DNA of 64,000 nt, from the NCBI RefSeq assembly GCF_026278245.1, contig NZ_CP111079.1, positions 3,226,501-3,290,500 on the forward strand, given 5' to 3'. The translations under genes were made by a program, and so were the position numbers. This DNA is from Pontibacter kalidii. GTDB taxonomy: Bacteria; Bacteroidota; Bacteroidia; Cytophagales; Hymenobacteraceae. Positions 1 to 10,300 of the stretch are shown here, piece after piece; the stretch's first letter is position 1, and each line of letters opens with the position of its first letter. The notes under the pieces are model-generated. The model worked only from the letters and a program-made list of their open reading frames with translations. It did not search any database and had not been told where the DNA came from.

Positions 1-2
1 GT

Positions 3-2141
3 CCGCTTGAGAATAATACTTACGAGTTCTCAGAAGGAGTTAATATAGTTGTAGCTGACAATGGCGGTGGAAAGTCTAAGTTTTTTAACGGTTTTCTATG
101 GATTTTTTATGACGAGGTTCTCGACTCAGATACAAAAACCAGAAAGAATATCAAAAATCAGGCAGTCAAAGTCTGTTCAGATAAGGCTAAGTATGAAGCA
201 GCTGTAAATGATATAATTGAGTGCAATGTAGCTATTGAATTTAGCGATAACAGATTTAGATATCGGATAAATAAAGGTTTTAGATTAAAAAAGTCAAAAT
301 CTGAGTCTTCACTCACTGATGGTTCAGATTGGCAGGTCTTTTTCAAAGATTTAGAAGTTTCAAAGAGAGATATTCAGCTTTTGGAGTTCCATGAGGTATA
401 TGATGATGACGAGCATAAAAGAATTCTTAATAAACTTATACAACCAAATCTAAGAGAATATTCTCTCTTCCAGGGAGAGGAAGTTGATAAGTTGATAGAT
501 TTTAATCAGGCTGATAGCTTACATAGAGCAGTTAAAAGTTTAACAGACATTAATAAATACGATGAACTAGAAAAGATAACTAAATATGTAGCAGACAGAG
601 CTGAAAAAGATCTCAATGAAAGAGTAGCATCAAACGATGCTGCTTCCCAGAATTATCTGAAAAAGCTTGAAGAAAAAGAGACTAAGAAAAATTCTCTAGA
701 TAGCGAATTAGAAAAGCTTCAATCATATGAGCATTCATATGCCGAAAATAAGACTGAAGTTGATAAGCTTGAAAGTTTAAATGAGAATGCAGAAGCTAGA
801 AAAGAATTTGATGATAAGATCAAAGATCAAAACGCCAAGCTAAAAACGCTTAAAGATGAATATGACCGCCTTGTTGAAAAATTAAATGAACGGTTTTTTG
901 ATGGCAGTTATGGCTGGATTGCAATGGGTTGTGAAAATGAAGTGTCAAGTTTCAAAGAAAAACTTAACAAGTATCGGGAAGTACGAACTTTGAAGAAGGC
1001 CGCTATATTAAGTGAAGATACCAACAGTCAAATAAATCTTCTCCCTCCTGATTCACCAGATTCCGTGACATTGCAAACTATGATAGATAAGGGGCACTGC
1101 TATGTGTGTGATCGCCCAGCTCCGGAGAATTCTGCCCCCTGGAAACACATTGCTAGTTTATTGAACAGGAAGGATTCTGGGCAGAATAAGTCAGTTCAAA
1201 TTTTCAAGAACGATCTAAATGACTTCTTTGGTGACATTCAGCTAGGAGCCCAACCTTATGTAGGAAGGATAGGAGGAATTCAACATTCTATTACTCGAAC
1301 TAGAGAAAAGGAGCAAGAACTATTAGAACGAATAACAAAAGTAAAAGACAAGATCAAAAGCTTAAAAGATGAGCGTTCTCACTTAATTATAGGTGATGAG
1401 GATAATATGGCAGATGCTCGTCAAATTATGGCGCAATATAAAGGAGCATTAACCCGGCTACAAAAATCTGAGGATGATATCGTAAAAGCTAAAAATCGAA
1501 TAGAATCATTAAATGAAGGAATAAGAAAAGATGAAAATGAATTAGGAAGAATGAGACCTCAGGATACGCCTAAAGAATATGAGTTACATCTCGACATTTC
1601 GGCTGATTTGCGAAATGCTGCTCAACGAACCAAGGTAAGAGTTTTTGATGGTATGATCCTAAAACTCGAAAAGGAGGCTAACCAACATTTTCAAAACCTC
1701 ATCAAGTATAATGAATTAGCTGGCGGTATTCTAAAATTTGAAAAAAATCCAAGAGGAACGATAGATTTTAAATACATAGATGAACAAGGAAATGAAGTAA
1801 CTGGGGCTTCAGAAGGTTTTCAAAGAATGAAGGTACTAGCGGTGCTTATGGCGATCATTTCAGTAAATCCTTATGGCTATTTGTATCCATTATTAGCAGA
1901 TGCACCATTATCCGCATTTGGTCAGGGTTTTATAAAAGGATTTTTCGAGGAGACTGAAAAAGTGTTCCCTCAAAGTATCATCTTGATAAAAGACCTATAT
2001 GATCGTGATTCAGAAAATAAACTTAATAAATTAGGTAATGAGCTTCTGAAAAATAATAGTGTGAGTACGATGTACTTAAACCAAATCCCGAGAAACCTTA
2101 AACAGGTTGAAGTTTATACTGAACATAAAAAAATTAAATAA
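3..2141 (+). CDS. SMC/RecF/DndD-like ATPase with zinc hook, 5' end outside window
   Basis: The frame is open to the left edge, so the gene is cut by the window; an internal ATG at 381 is not the true start because the ATP-binding motif lies upstream of it. Bases 57-80 encode a Walker A of the SMC/Rad50 kind (ADNGGGKS). Long charged coiled coils follow, interrupted by a CYVC pair at 1098-1109, which looks like a zinc hook as in Rad50 and DndD. The C-terminal lobe has a signature-like helix (about 1807-1855) and a Walker B variant (LLADAP, about 1890). Such ATPases sense or process DNA and occur in phosphorothioation and restriction systems. The stop codon shares a base with the next start, so the two genes are probably translationally coupled. 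Base composition is AT-rich like the rest of the island. Assignment to DndD or to part of an SspFGH-type module is inference. Confidence 0.8.
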   Translation, partial: PLENNTYEFSEGVNIVVADNGGGKSKFFNGFLWIFYDEVLDSDTKTRKNIKNQAVKVCSDKAKYEAAVNDIIECNVAIEFSDNRFRYRINKGFRLKKSKSESSLTDGSDWQVFFKDLEVSKRDIQLLEFHEVYDDDEHKRILNKLIQPNLREYSLFQGEEVDKLIDFNQADSLHRAVKSLTDINKYDELEKITKYVADRAEKDLNERVASNDAASQNYLKKLEEKETKKNSLDSELEKLQSYEHSYAENKTEVDKLESLNENAEARKEFDDKIKDQNAKLKTLKDEYDRLVEKLNERFFDGSYGWIAMGCENEVSSFKEKLNKYREVRTLKKAAILSEDTNSQINLLPPDSPDSVTLQTMIDKGHCYVCDRPAPENSAPWKHIASLLNRKDSGQNKSVQIFKNDLNDFFGDIQLGAQPYVGRIGGIQHSITRTREKEQELLERITKVKDKIKSLKDERSHLIIGDEDNMADARQIMAQYKGALTRLQKSEDDIVKAKNRIESLNEGIRKDENELGRMRPQDTPKEYELHLDISADLRNAAQRTKVRVFDGMILKLEKEANQHFQNLIKYNELAGGILKFEKNPRGTIDFKYIDEQGNEVTGASEGFQRMKVLAVLMAIISVNPYGYLYPLLADAPLSAFGQGFIKGFFEETEKVFPQSIILIKDLYDRDSENKLNKLGNELLKNNSVSTMYLNQIPRNLKQVEVYTEHKKIK

Positions 2142-2659
2142 TGACGAGTAGTGAATTCAGAGAAATTATACTTATAAAGTATCCAAGATTTCCTAAATCG
2201 GTGGAATATCTGTTTGTAAAGCTTGCCAATAAACAGAAAAAAGGGGAATTCTCCCAGTTCGGACCATTATATGAATTATATGTCTATTCTTTTTATTTAG
2301 GACTGAAGCTGGACAGTAGAATCGAATTGCCAACAGGAAATTCATACTCTGATAAATTTGAAAAAATTGGAGGTTGGAAAAGTGCCTCCCCACTAATTGA
2401 TTTTCTTTTATTAACCATTTTTAGTAGATCAGATGAGATAGGTTTTGACTGGAACGAGTTAGAGGATATGGATGAGAAGGAGTTGGCGGAGGTTGTTCGA
2501 AAAATCGTCACATTTATAGAAGAGTATGCTTATGGAGGGTTGATCTTTCTCAAAAATAAATTTGACAATGGTGAATTGGACAATACCCAATATTTATTTG
2601 TGGATCTGCTAAATGATTTGTCAAAGATTAAAGCTGATTTCATTTCCGAGGATAAATGA
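2141..2659 (+). CDS. Small unknown protein coupled to the SMC-like ATPase
   Basis: This 172-residue protein starts on the A of the preceding TAA, so it is almost certainly co-translated with the ATPase. I do not recognise a family. It is mainly alpha-helical in appearance, with an acidic C-terminal half (residues about 105-172), an aromatic stretch around residues 43-52 (GPLYELYVYS) and no signal peptide or membrane segment. It does not show the short basic helix pattern expected of DndE. Two-gene units made of an SMC-type ATPase plus a small partner are common in defence islands, so it may be a partner or effector subunit. It is followed closely by IS debris. Confidence 0.7.
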   Translation: MTSSEFREIILIKYPRFPKSVEYLFVKLANKQKKGEFSQFGPLYELYVYSFYLGLKLDSRIELPTGNSYSDKFEKIGGWKSASPLIDFLLLTIFSRSDEIGFDWNELEDMDEKELAEVVRKIVTFIEEYAYGGLIFLKNKFDNGELDNTQYLFVDLLNDLSKIKADFISEDK

Positions 2660-2771
2660 AATTTGAAAATTATTAAAGTGTCGGCTCCCCGGTTTTTCGG
2701 GAGGAGGTCAAAATTAAAATCACTTCTATCACTATTACTATGGGTGTTCATTTTGGGTAATCCTGGAGGGG

Positions 2772-3570
2772 TTATCTACTGTGAACACCCCCTGCGGCTG
2801 CCCGGGCATAATTCACCGGGTTCATCCCTTGAAGGCTGTCATGGGGCCGCATCTGGTTGTAATCCTTCAGCCACACCTGGGCAATCTGCCGCACCTGATC
2901 TAGAGAGTCATTCAGGTGCACGTCCAGCATATTTCTTCTAAAGGTACCATTGAAGCGCTTCACAAAGGAGTTCTTAGTCGGTTTGCCCAGCTGGATATAA
3001 AGAAACTCAATGCCGTGCATGCGGCTCCACTCCTCCATCAGCGAGGCGATCAGCTCCGGGCCGTTGTCCATGCGGATGCGCTGTGGCTTTTCTCTTCATT
3101 TGATCAGGTGGTTCAGCACCCATACTACCCGGTTGCTCTTCAAAGAGAAGTCGATCTCGATGTGCAGGGCCTCCCGGTTGAAGTCGTCCATCACGTGGAA
3201 GGAGCGGAACTTGCGGCCGTTAGCCAGCGCATCGCTCATGAAGTCAATCGACCAGGTGTGGTCTAGTTCCCCTGGCACCTGCAAAGGTTCTTTTACCCGT
3301 TCAGGTAGCCGCTTTTTGGCTTTCCGGCGGAGACTCAAACCAATCTTCTTGCAGACCCGGTGCACCCGTTTGTGGTTCCAGGGGCGGCCTTCCTTACGCA
3401 GGCGGTGATAAGCCTTCCAGAAGCCCTCCTGGGGGTGCAACTCGGCCTTCTGCCGGAGTGCCTCTTCCACGACAGTGTTATCTTTTTGCACTGGTAATAG
3501 TAGACGCACTTGCTTAGATTCAGTACCCGGCACGCCCTGCTGATGCGTATCCGCCCGACCAAGTGCATCT
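2772..3570 (-). pseudogene. IS3-family transposase orfB, inactivated
   Basis: Recognisable pieces of the rve/DDE transposase run from about 3570 to 2772. The N-terminal part ([15 protein letters not shown]) is in one frame and the core ([19 protein letters not shown], then TWSIDFMSD) in another, so at least one frameshift is present. An in-frame TGA at 3096-3098 interrupts the core just before REKPQRIRMDNGPE. The first two catalytic aspartates are visible (WSIDF, MDNGPE). The position that normally holds glutamate in the YIERFNGT-type motif reads FVKRFNGT, because codon 2958-2960 is AAG. The enzyme should therefore be dead even without the stop. Confidence 0.85.
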
Positions 3571-3617
3571 TTCCGGCCTAAGGCGCAGGGTTTAGTTTTG
3601 CTGGCAAAAAAAGCAAG

Positions 3618-3712
3618 ATGACCCATCAAGAGAAAATGCTCCACTTAGTGGAGATGTATGAAGAAAGTGGCCTGAGCCAGCGGGCCTTCTGCCAGGAGCA
3701 GCATTTGAAGGT
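3618..3712 (+). pseudogene. IS66-type TnpA accessory gene fragment
   Basis: An ATG at 3618 opens about 32 codons resembling the N-terminus of IS66-family TnpA accessory proteins (EEKMxxLVExxxxSGLSQRxFC pattern, here [19 protein letters not shown]). The similarity stops abruptly at about 3712 and the frame continues only as antisense of the IS3 orfA. It lies exactly where the orfA-orfB junction of the IS3 element should be, suggesting a nested insertion or recombination event that left only this scrap. Confidence 0.6.
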
Positions 3713-4036
3713 CTCCCGACCTGGGGCTGGGAAGCCTACTCCTGCGCGATCTGGCGCTTCTGGCAGGGCGCTAGAGCTTTTTTTCGATATCTCCCTGGCT
3801 ACTTTCAGGTCCAGGGCCAGCTCAGCGTACATGGCCCTGAGGCGGCGGTTCTCCTCCTCCAGCTCCTTGAGACGCTTGAGCTCGGTAGCATCCATGCCGT
3901 TGTAGCACTGGCGCCACTTGTAAAAAGCAGCCTAGCTCACGCCGTGCTCCCAGCTGATCTCGACCGCGCTTTTACCATCTTCGAATTCCTTCAGGATCTT
4001 GGCGATCTGCTGGGGGGTAAATATTTTCCTTTTCAT
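3626..4036 (-). pseudogene. IS3-family transposase orfA, inactivated
   Basis: From ATG 4036 the sequence reads as an IS3/IS911-type orfA helix-turn-helix protein (FTPQQIAKILKEFEDG, then SWEHGVS). It meets TAG at 3932-3934 where the family normally has a glutamine or similar residue, and continues with AAFYKWRQCYNGMDATELKR and a leucine-zipper segment. After about 3780 the frame runs into unrelated sequence and into the IS66-type fragment, so the usual orfA C-terminus and programmed frameshift region are lost. Confidence 0.8.
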
Positions 4037-4138
4037 AAACAACTGTTCAAAGTTAAGGGGGTTTCTCTACTTTAAAACAATTCTGTTTTGGGGTGAGCTC
4101 ACAATATAGTAGTCTTTATTGTGCTAAAAGTTTCAATT

Positions 4139-5116
4139 TTACACACCAAATTCGTGAGCTAACAAATCTAGCTCCTCTTCTAATTGGCTAATTTTAGTTC
4201 TTCTCGCTTTATTATATTCAAGCATACCTTTTATGACTCTGAACAAATAAACCTTCTCATTAAAGTCTAGATGAAAGTCTTCTAAGTTTATTTGTCCAAT
4301 TGGTACGTTTCCTTGAAAAATAAACCAAAACACCTTACCTAATTGGAAGACATCTGAAAATTCATCAATTATACAATCATGTAATAAATCTGTTTTCTCC
4401 GTAAGATGTTTATTCATTGCCTCAGGAGAAAGCCAACCATAGGGTCCGATTTTTTCGCCTACTTCATCTAATACATCTTCTCGTTTCCCATTATGAATCA
4501 AACCTAGGTCACTAATTTTCCATCTTTTTATCCCAGTATTATTTGTGGTGAATAGTAAAATATTATCTGGTTTGATATCTCTATGGAAAATTGTCTTACC
4601 ATGTAATTGTTTCACAGCTCGCATAATATCAATACAGATACCTATGCGAGACTGACTATCTAAATCGGTGGTTGAAAGAATAAATTCTTTCAGGTCAGTT
4701 TCAGCTTTTTCCATAATAAAGTATGGAAAATTATTCGATCCAACTTTCAACTCCCCCTCATTATAAAACTCTACTATATTTGGGAAGCTTTCTGCTTTGG
4801 CAATTTTAAGTGCTTCTACCTCTTGATCAAATCTCGCGTTCCTTTTCCTATTAAACTGATAGTTTGTTCTATCATAAGTGTTTAATCCTCTTATTTCCTT
4901 TGGTGTTAATAAAGGTAAGCGTGGATATTTAGAAAACTTTATTACTCTGTCTATATTTTCGTCTGCATCATGAACAATAAAAACACTAGAATTTCCTCCT
5001 TTAGATTTCGAGGAGGTGTTACTTAAGCTTCTAATTGAATAAACTTTGTTCTTTACTTCAATTATATCCTTCCTAGGATCGTTTGAAAGGAAAACGCCAC
5101 TTTTACCTGACCTCAT
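4139..5116 (-). CDS. Serine/threonine protein kinase at the end of the ssp operon
   Basis: This 325-residue protein has a full Hanks-type kinase fold: glycine-rich loop near residues 40-48 (GGNSSVFIV), the ATP-anchoring Lys60 (RVIKFSK), Glu99 of the C-helix, the catalytic loop HRDIKPDN at 178-185, a DLG in place of DFG at 203-205, and LSPEA as the APE equivalent. It should therefore be active. There is no transmembrane segment or sensor domain; an N-terminal extension of about 40 residues precedes the kinase. Its ATG begins just before the upstream DUF262 gene ends its TAG region (2-3 bases apart), so it is the last gene of the ssp-like operon. Kinases are known in other anti-phage systems (PglW, Stk2). 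A role as sensor or toxin switch here is inference. Confidence 0.9.
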   Translation of the reverse strand: MRSGKSGVFLSNDPRKDIIEVKNKVYSIRSLSNTSSKSKGGNSSVFIVHDADENIDRVIKFSKYPRLPLLTPKEIRGLNTYDRTNYQFNRKRNARFDQEVEALKIAKAESFPNIVEFYNEGELKVGSNNFPYFIMEKAETDLKEFILSTTDLDSQSRIGICIDIMRAVKQLHGKTIFHRDIKPDNILLFTTNNTGIKRWKISDLGLIHNGKREDVLDEVGEKIGPYGWLSPEAMNKHLTEKTDLLHDCIIDEFSDVFQLGKVFWFIFQGNVPIGQINLEDFHLDFNEKVYLFRVIKGMLEYNKARRTKISQLEEELDLLAHEFGV

Positions 5117-5117
5117 T

Positions 5118-6215
5118 CTAGAATACTATTGGAGCCTTCCTCTTATTATTAATAGAAGTAGGATTGATTGTTAAATAATCTTGGACATGTAATGAGTCAG
5201 TTTCATCAAGATCATAAAAGTCTAAAATTTCTTCCTGAGTCTCATTTAACGTTTCAGAATTGTTAGTAAGTAACTCTTCAAAAAAAGCAAGGCGTGCTCC
5301 TCGAGCTTCAGAAGAATTAGATTGACTTACACAATTAAAAGCATATTCTTGCAGAGCAATGCAATCATCATTAGATGGTAAGATATCTGGTCCAATGACG
5401 ACTAAAATTTTGTAAAAAGTTACCAATTCCTCATAGTCCATATCCTTAACTCTTTTCAAAAATCCAAAAAGGGTATAAAAGTCATTTTTCTGTTTATACC
5501 TTGTTTTATTAATAGGATAGATGTTATTGAACTTTTGAACAATCCTAAGAAGTTCAAAGAAGTCGTTTTTTAAAGAATTAGCCTCTTCGCGAGTTTCAAC
5601 TACATCATATAACTTATCTGCATATTTCTTTTTGTCCGTAATGTCGTACTTTATTTGAGCGACTAATTCCGAAATAAAATCAACATCAATCATCCTTTCA
5701 GTTGCTGCATCACTGAATAGGTTTAAAGAGTTAAAGTCTTGGCTTTCGGCTAAACTTTCAACAAGCTCTAAAAATATGCTATTAGCTTTTTGAGCTTTAA
5801 GCTTTTCTTGCCTGTTTAGTTTTGAACCGTAATTATTTACCCTGTAATAAAAGTCTTCGATTGTATCATCATCACTTTTACCAATAACTACAACAGAGAT
5901 TTTATAATCTAAGATTTCTTTGGGATTTTGTTCATCAAAATATTCTTTGTTAAGGTCTGGATACAATTTTTTAACATACCCTATTAATGTACGGGTTCTT
6001 TGTTGACCATCAACCATATCATAAACTTCATTATCCTGCTTATGCAAGAAAAACGCAGGTAATGGGTACCCAATCTTAATTGAATCAATCAACCTTTTTT
6101 TTGCTTGTAATGTCCAAATATCATTTCGTTGATATGAAGGAGATAAGTTTAATTTCTCGTCTTCGTACAATCTGATAAGGTCGTTCACAGACCATTCTAA
6201 TGTGGTATAGTTCAT
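5118..6215 (-). CDS. DUF262 (GmrSD/SspE N-terminal-like) protein, short form
   Basis: I use ATG 6215 rather than an upstream in-frame TTG at 6233, because it avoids overlap with the preceding stop. The 365-residue protein has the DUF262 ParB-like core: SPSYQR near residues 25-30 and VDGQQR near 68-73. In SspE this DGQQR motif belongs to the nucleotide-hydrolysing, phosphorothioate-sensing domain. The usual C-terminal DUF1524 HNH nuclease of SspE and GmrSD is absent: I see no His-Asn-His pattern after residue 200, only a helical tail. It sits directly after the sspD-like gene and before the kinase, so a sensor or regulatory role with the kinase is plausible. It could also be a truncated effector relying on another nuclease. 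Confidence 0.8.
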   Translation of the reverse strand: MNYTTLEWSVNDLIRLYEDEKLNLSPSYQRNDIWTLQAKKRLIDSIKIGYPLPAFFLHKQDNEVYDMVDGQQRTRTLIGYVKKLYPDLNKEYFDEQNPKEILDYKISVVVIGKSDDDTIEDFYYRVNNYGSKLNRQEKLKAQKANSIFLELVESLAESQDFNSLNLFSDAATERMIDVDFISELVAQIKYDITDKKKYADKLYDVVETREEANSLKNDFFELLRIVQKFNNIYPINKTRYKQKNDFYTLFGFLKRVKDMDYEELVTFYKILVVIGPDILPSNDDCIALQEYAFNCVSQSNSSEARGARLAFFEELLTNNSETLNETQEEILDFYDLDETDSLHVQDYLTINPTSINNKRKAPIVF

Positions 6216-6220
6216 GAAAG

Positions 6221-7321
6221 TTAAATAAAACAAGCAGCACAGCCTTCACTTTCCGAATCATCCAAAATATCTAGAAGATACTGTGATTTAGTAGCTGTAG
6301 CGCGCTCTTGGCGTTTAATATACTCTTCTTTTATTTGCTTTATTCTCTCTGGCCTGATCAACTCCGAAAGACTTTCTTTTTGGTTCCAATTATAGCCATC
6401 TTTCTCATACTCTAGTGCCTTTTGAAAAAGCTCAGGATGTTGCTCATATAGCCATACCCATTCGATTTTTTGTTGAAAAAAGCAGAAGTAGCAGCCAGAG
6501 CGGCTGCGGGAATATTGACCTTTTTTCCCACCTACTTCAAACTCTACTTTCTTATAATATGAAGGTACACCTACACCACTCTCCTCTAAAATTCTGAAAA
6601 CATCATCACGTACAATCACCTCTTCATTCTCAAGCAGTGGAAAGTCGCTTTCCTTTGCTAATGGGTAACTTGTAGTCTTTAAGAATTCGAATATGAGGTA
6701 ATTAGTCTCCTTAACTCCTTGACTAAATAATTCTGCGAGCTTACTCTGCTGATTATAGCGAGGAGTAACTTCTTTGGCTAGAACATCTATAAAGTCAGCT
6801 TTTTTCTTCTCTAGATCTACAACATCAGCAAGTGCAATAGCTTTTTCTATCTCAAATTTCAGAAATTTAGATATAACATCTTCACTCCAAATATTTTGGC
6901 GGTATGGGAATATCGATTGAATATTTGTACGTCTTGAGATATACCCTTCTCGGTCTTCATCACCTCGTATACCAACATATGACACTACAAGATCTTCCCC
7001 AACATACTTTTCAAAAGGCTCAAGCTTAAGCTTCTTCGTACACCATCTAGACATCGACGAAGGCAGATATCCTCCGTAAGATTGCAGGAAGTGATCAAAT
7101 GGGTCCAAATGACTGCCTTCAGCACCCTTTAATATTTGAATTGGTTTCCCTAGGTAAATCTTTAGATTCTCAATTAACTGATACGTTTCATCAAGCTCTT
7201 TACCAGTATCACTTGTATAGTATTCTATATCAAGGTTAGGATATTTATCCTTCATATAGATAGCTAAAGCTGCGCTATCTTTTCCCCCCGATATTCCTAA
7301 TACATGTCTTATTTTAGCCAT
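6221..7321 (-). CDS. sspD: SspD/DndC-like PAPS-reductase-family sulfur transferase
   Basis: The protein has 366 residues. It belongs to the ATP-pyrophosphatase (PAPS reductase) superfamily: the PP-loop GISGGKDS is at residues 9-16 and a conserved RWCTKKLK is around Cys94. Cys277 and Cys280 (GCYFC) form a pair that, with Cys94, resembles the Fe-S ligands of DndC-type enzymes. A further CAAC pair sits at the extreme C-terminus (361-364). In phosphorothioation systems this protein activates the DNA backbone by adenylation and passes on sulfur from a cysteine desulfurase. Its start overlaps the sspC-like stop by 8 bases. The sulfur donor SspA is not in this window and may be supplied by a housekeeping IscS. 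An assimilatory CysH role is unlikely in this context. Confidence 0.85.
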   Translation of the reverse strand: MAKIRHVLGISGGKDSAALAIYMKDKYPNLDIEYYTSDTGKELDETYQLIENLKIYLGKPIQILKGAEGSHLDPFDHFLQSYGGYLPSSMSRWCTKKLKLEPFEKYVGEDLVVSYVGIRGDEDREGYISRRTNIQSIFPYRQNIWSEDVISKFLKFEIEKAIALADVVDLEKKKADFIDVLAKEVTPRYNQQSKLAELFSQGVKETNYLIFEFLKTTSYPLAKESDFPLLENEEVIVRDDVFRILEESGVGVPSYYKKVEFEVGGKKGQYSRSRSGCYFCFFQQKIEWVWLYEQHPELFQKALEYEKDGYNWNQKESLSELIRPERIKQIKEEYIKRQERATATKSQYLLDILDDSESEGCAACFI

Positions 7322-10300
7322 TCTGAATCAACTCTTTTAGTAGTTTAGCTAAAGCAGCTATATTGACTCTTGAGTCACTTGACAGAGATTTCTTAAATGT
7401 CTCCTTTACCTCATTTATCTCTGATGCTTTATCCTTTGGTAATCTAACTAAACTCTTCTTTATACCATCAACAAAAGTATTAAACTGTATACCTAATACT
7501 TCTTCTTTTTCATCGTTTATATCTTGTTTAGAAATCTCTGTTAAGCTATCTAGTTCTAGAATCAGAGATCCAAACTTATTATATAGCTGTATCTCCTCCT
7601 TATCGCTTATAGTATCTAGAGGTTTGCCTACTACTGCTTGGCAAAGAGACTCTAACCAAGCTTTTCTATCATCTATTTCTGAGCCTAATCGTTGCACGAA
7701 AGTCTTTTGATAACCGACTAGCATGTACTTCTTTAGCTGCTTAAATCTCTTTTGCAGGTGCTCTTTATATTCTTTAAAAGTTAAGCTGTCCCCGACTACC
7801 TCATTTTGTATGTATTCTTCAATCCTGTTTAATAATCGATCATAGCTTGTTCTTAATTCAGTAATAGCCTCTTGTAACTTTGGAACATACTGATCTAATG
7901 AGGACGCATTCTCTTGTAACTGCTGTGTTGACACACCGAGTGCTGCTGGGAACGCAACAAAAAAAGTTTCTTCAGGATCTTTCGATTTTATGATTGCCTC
8001 TCTTATTGCCAAAGCTTCCTTTGTTAATCTTTTCGTATTCTTAGAGTACTCTGGAAGCTGCTTATAGAAAACAAGGAAAGGCTTAATCGTTTCTATGAAT
8101 GCCTGGTTTGAAAATATTTCTCTAGTTTCCTGATTTAAGAGCTCTCTATAACTATTGAACAGGTTTAGTTTTACTCCTTCTAAATCAAATGCTTTTATCC
8201 AATAGTCTTGAGGGTCTTTGGAAATTAATTCGAGGTTCTTTTCTGTAAGTTCAGGTATATAACCATCCTTGCCAAAAAGCGCAAAGTCATGCCTTTTCAA
8301 AAACAAGAATACTGGGACCCACAATGAAATTAAGCCTTCTTTTAACTTAAAAGGTTTTCTACCTAATTTCTCGACCAACCCCTGTAAATTTGTCTTTTCT
8401 TTCTTTGCTGTTTCTAAGAAGGCAAGACTGTGATTCCAAACGGCTTTAAAGGAAGAGTCAGCAGCAATGTTAACTTCTTTCCCTCCTGGTTCTAGCCCAT
8501 TAACTTTTAGCAGAGTTATGTATATAGTTTTCTCAGGGGGAAACTTACCTTGAGCAAATGCTTGTTCAACGTCAATATAATGTTGTACTAGAGCCTCAAA
8601 GAGGTTCTTCTTTGCTGTATGTATGGCAGTCGAAACTCTATGCTTGTTAACTAGCTCATTCTTAAAAACAGGAGCACTTTTATATACTTGTTCAGAAATA
8701 TCTGATAGTAATGAGTTGAACTGTTTCTTGGAGCTTGGCCTAACTTTTTGTCCATCCCAATACCAAATTATATCGGAGTTTTTACTATATAGATTATCAA
8801 CCAAGTAGTGGTTTAAAAGCTTCTTCTGATGCTCAATGATACCGCTTAGCTCGCGCTTCGCCACTCTATCACCTTCATTCTCTTCTAGCACCTTCTTACT
8901 CTTCTCAATATCTAGAAGCAGTTTCTTTATATCAGCAGAGTTTTGATAGTAAGCGTACAGAATAGCTTCTTTTTGGTTTGCTGAAACTTCTTGAAGTTCT
9001 TCAATGCTTAGGGATTCATTGAATATAAGATTTATGAAGCCATCAACTTCTCCTTTTGGCTGGATATCAATAGGAGAATCAGATATAACAAATTCAAAAG
9101 CTCTCGGAGTACCTTTTTTATAAGATTCAGCTTTAGCTAAGACAGGTGGTAATAAAATATACTTTTCTAGTGCTGATTTTATGTTTTTGATATCACTTAC
9201 TTTTCCAACTGCTTCCTTCATTGCAGCTTGGATATCTAGGTCAGTACCCCCAAAAAGAATGTATCTTTGGCTATAATTGCGGAAGAATATGATCTTCTTT
9301 GTTTCTAAACTATTTAAAAGCTCATCCGCGTTCGAAATTCCAAGGCTTAAGGAAGCATAGCTTGTCCAGAAGTTTCTATCTAAAACTGCACCAGAGGCTG
9401 CAAACACATTTACTAGACCAATAGCTTTTATTAACTTTATATAAGCTGCTAGGTCAGTTATCAATTCTCTCTCTACAATTTCTATAGAAGACTTTATTGA
9501 AGCCCAAGCTGCAAAGTCATCATTAAACCTCGACGTTAAATACGAATAGAAATTGAAGTGTAAGTAGTCATACACATTAGCTAAATTGTAGAAAGGATCT
9601 TGTACTGTCCTGTGGTGTGCGAGGCTAGTATGGTCCGTACTTTCAAGAAAAGAAAACAAAGACCTCTCATTTTGTCCGTAACGCTGTAGTGCGAGCGTTA
9701 GCACATTAGCTGATATTAAATCCAAAGGATATACCTTAGAATTTAATTCTTTACTAAAGCCTTCATTATAGTTAAAGGCTTTAGATTCTAAGAAGAGATC
9801 AAAAGAGCGTACAAGGCTGTTCTCATTAGTTTTAGTTGTTCTTACTTCAGCTATGTGCTCAGAGGCTAAGTAGAGTAACTGCTCAACAGGCTCATTGAAA
9901 GTCACATCTCTGAACCTTCCTTTAACTTTTGTCCACTCCTGCCTTTGTGAATCAGTTAATTCATATCCATAGCTTTCGAAGCTTTGGTGAATCGTTGTTA
10001 TGAGCACAAAGTTATACTTTGTGTCATTTGCAAGTTCAGCTAACTGTTGAACAAAGTATAGTTCTCGCCCTGGATTATTTTGCGCAGCATATTCAAGAAG
10101 CTTACCAAATTCGTCAATCACAATAAATAGCAACGGCTGACTACCTAAGCCTTTGTAGAAGCTAACTAACTCCGTAAGAATGTTATCAGTAACATCTGTA
10201 TCAACAGGTATATTTAGCTTGTTAGCAAAGGTCTCAATAATGCTCTTGTAAGAACCTACAATTTTGAGTGTCCCAAAGTTTTGGCCCTTTATGAAGGGCA

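Larger units (their letters stand above)
2740..4100 (-). mobile_element. Degenerate IS3-family insertion sequence
   Basis: Between the two defence units lies a GC-rich block carrying IS3-type orfA (helix-turn-helix plus leucine zipper) and orfB (DDE integrase) remnants on the minus strand. Both are broken by stops and frame changes, and one catalytic residue is lost. An IS66-type accessory gene fragment sits between orfA and orfB. I could not define convincing terminal inverted repeats or a target duplication, so the ends are approximate. The GC contrast with the AT-rich flanking genes indicates insertion after the island genes were assembled. Confidence 0.75.

Noticed and set aside
2663..3266. 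Short plus-strand frames after the SMC unit
   Set aside because: They start at weak codons and run antisense through the IS3 transposase remnants.
5118..6215. Complete SspE or GmrSD-type restriction enzyme
   Set aside because: Only the DUF262 part is present, and the length is about half that of SspE. No HNH/DUF1524 motif can be seen.
6221..7321. Assimilatory PAPS reductase (CysH)
   Set aside because: The CysH C-terminal catalytic motif and sulfate-assimilation neighbours are absent. The operon partners are DUF4007 and a large ATPase.
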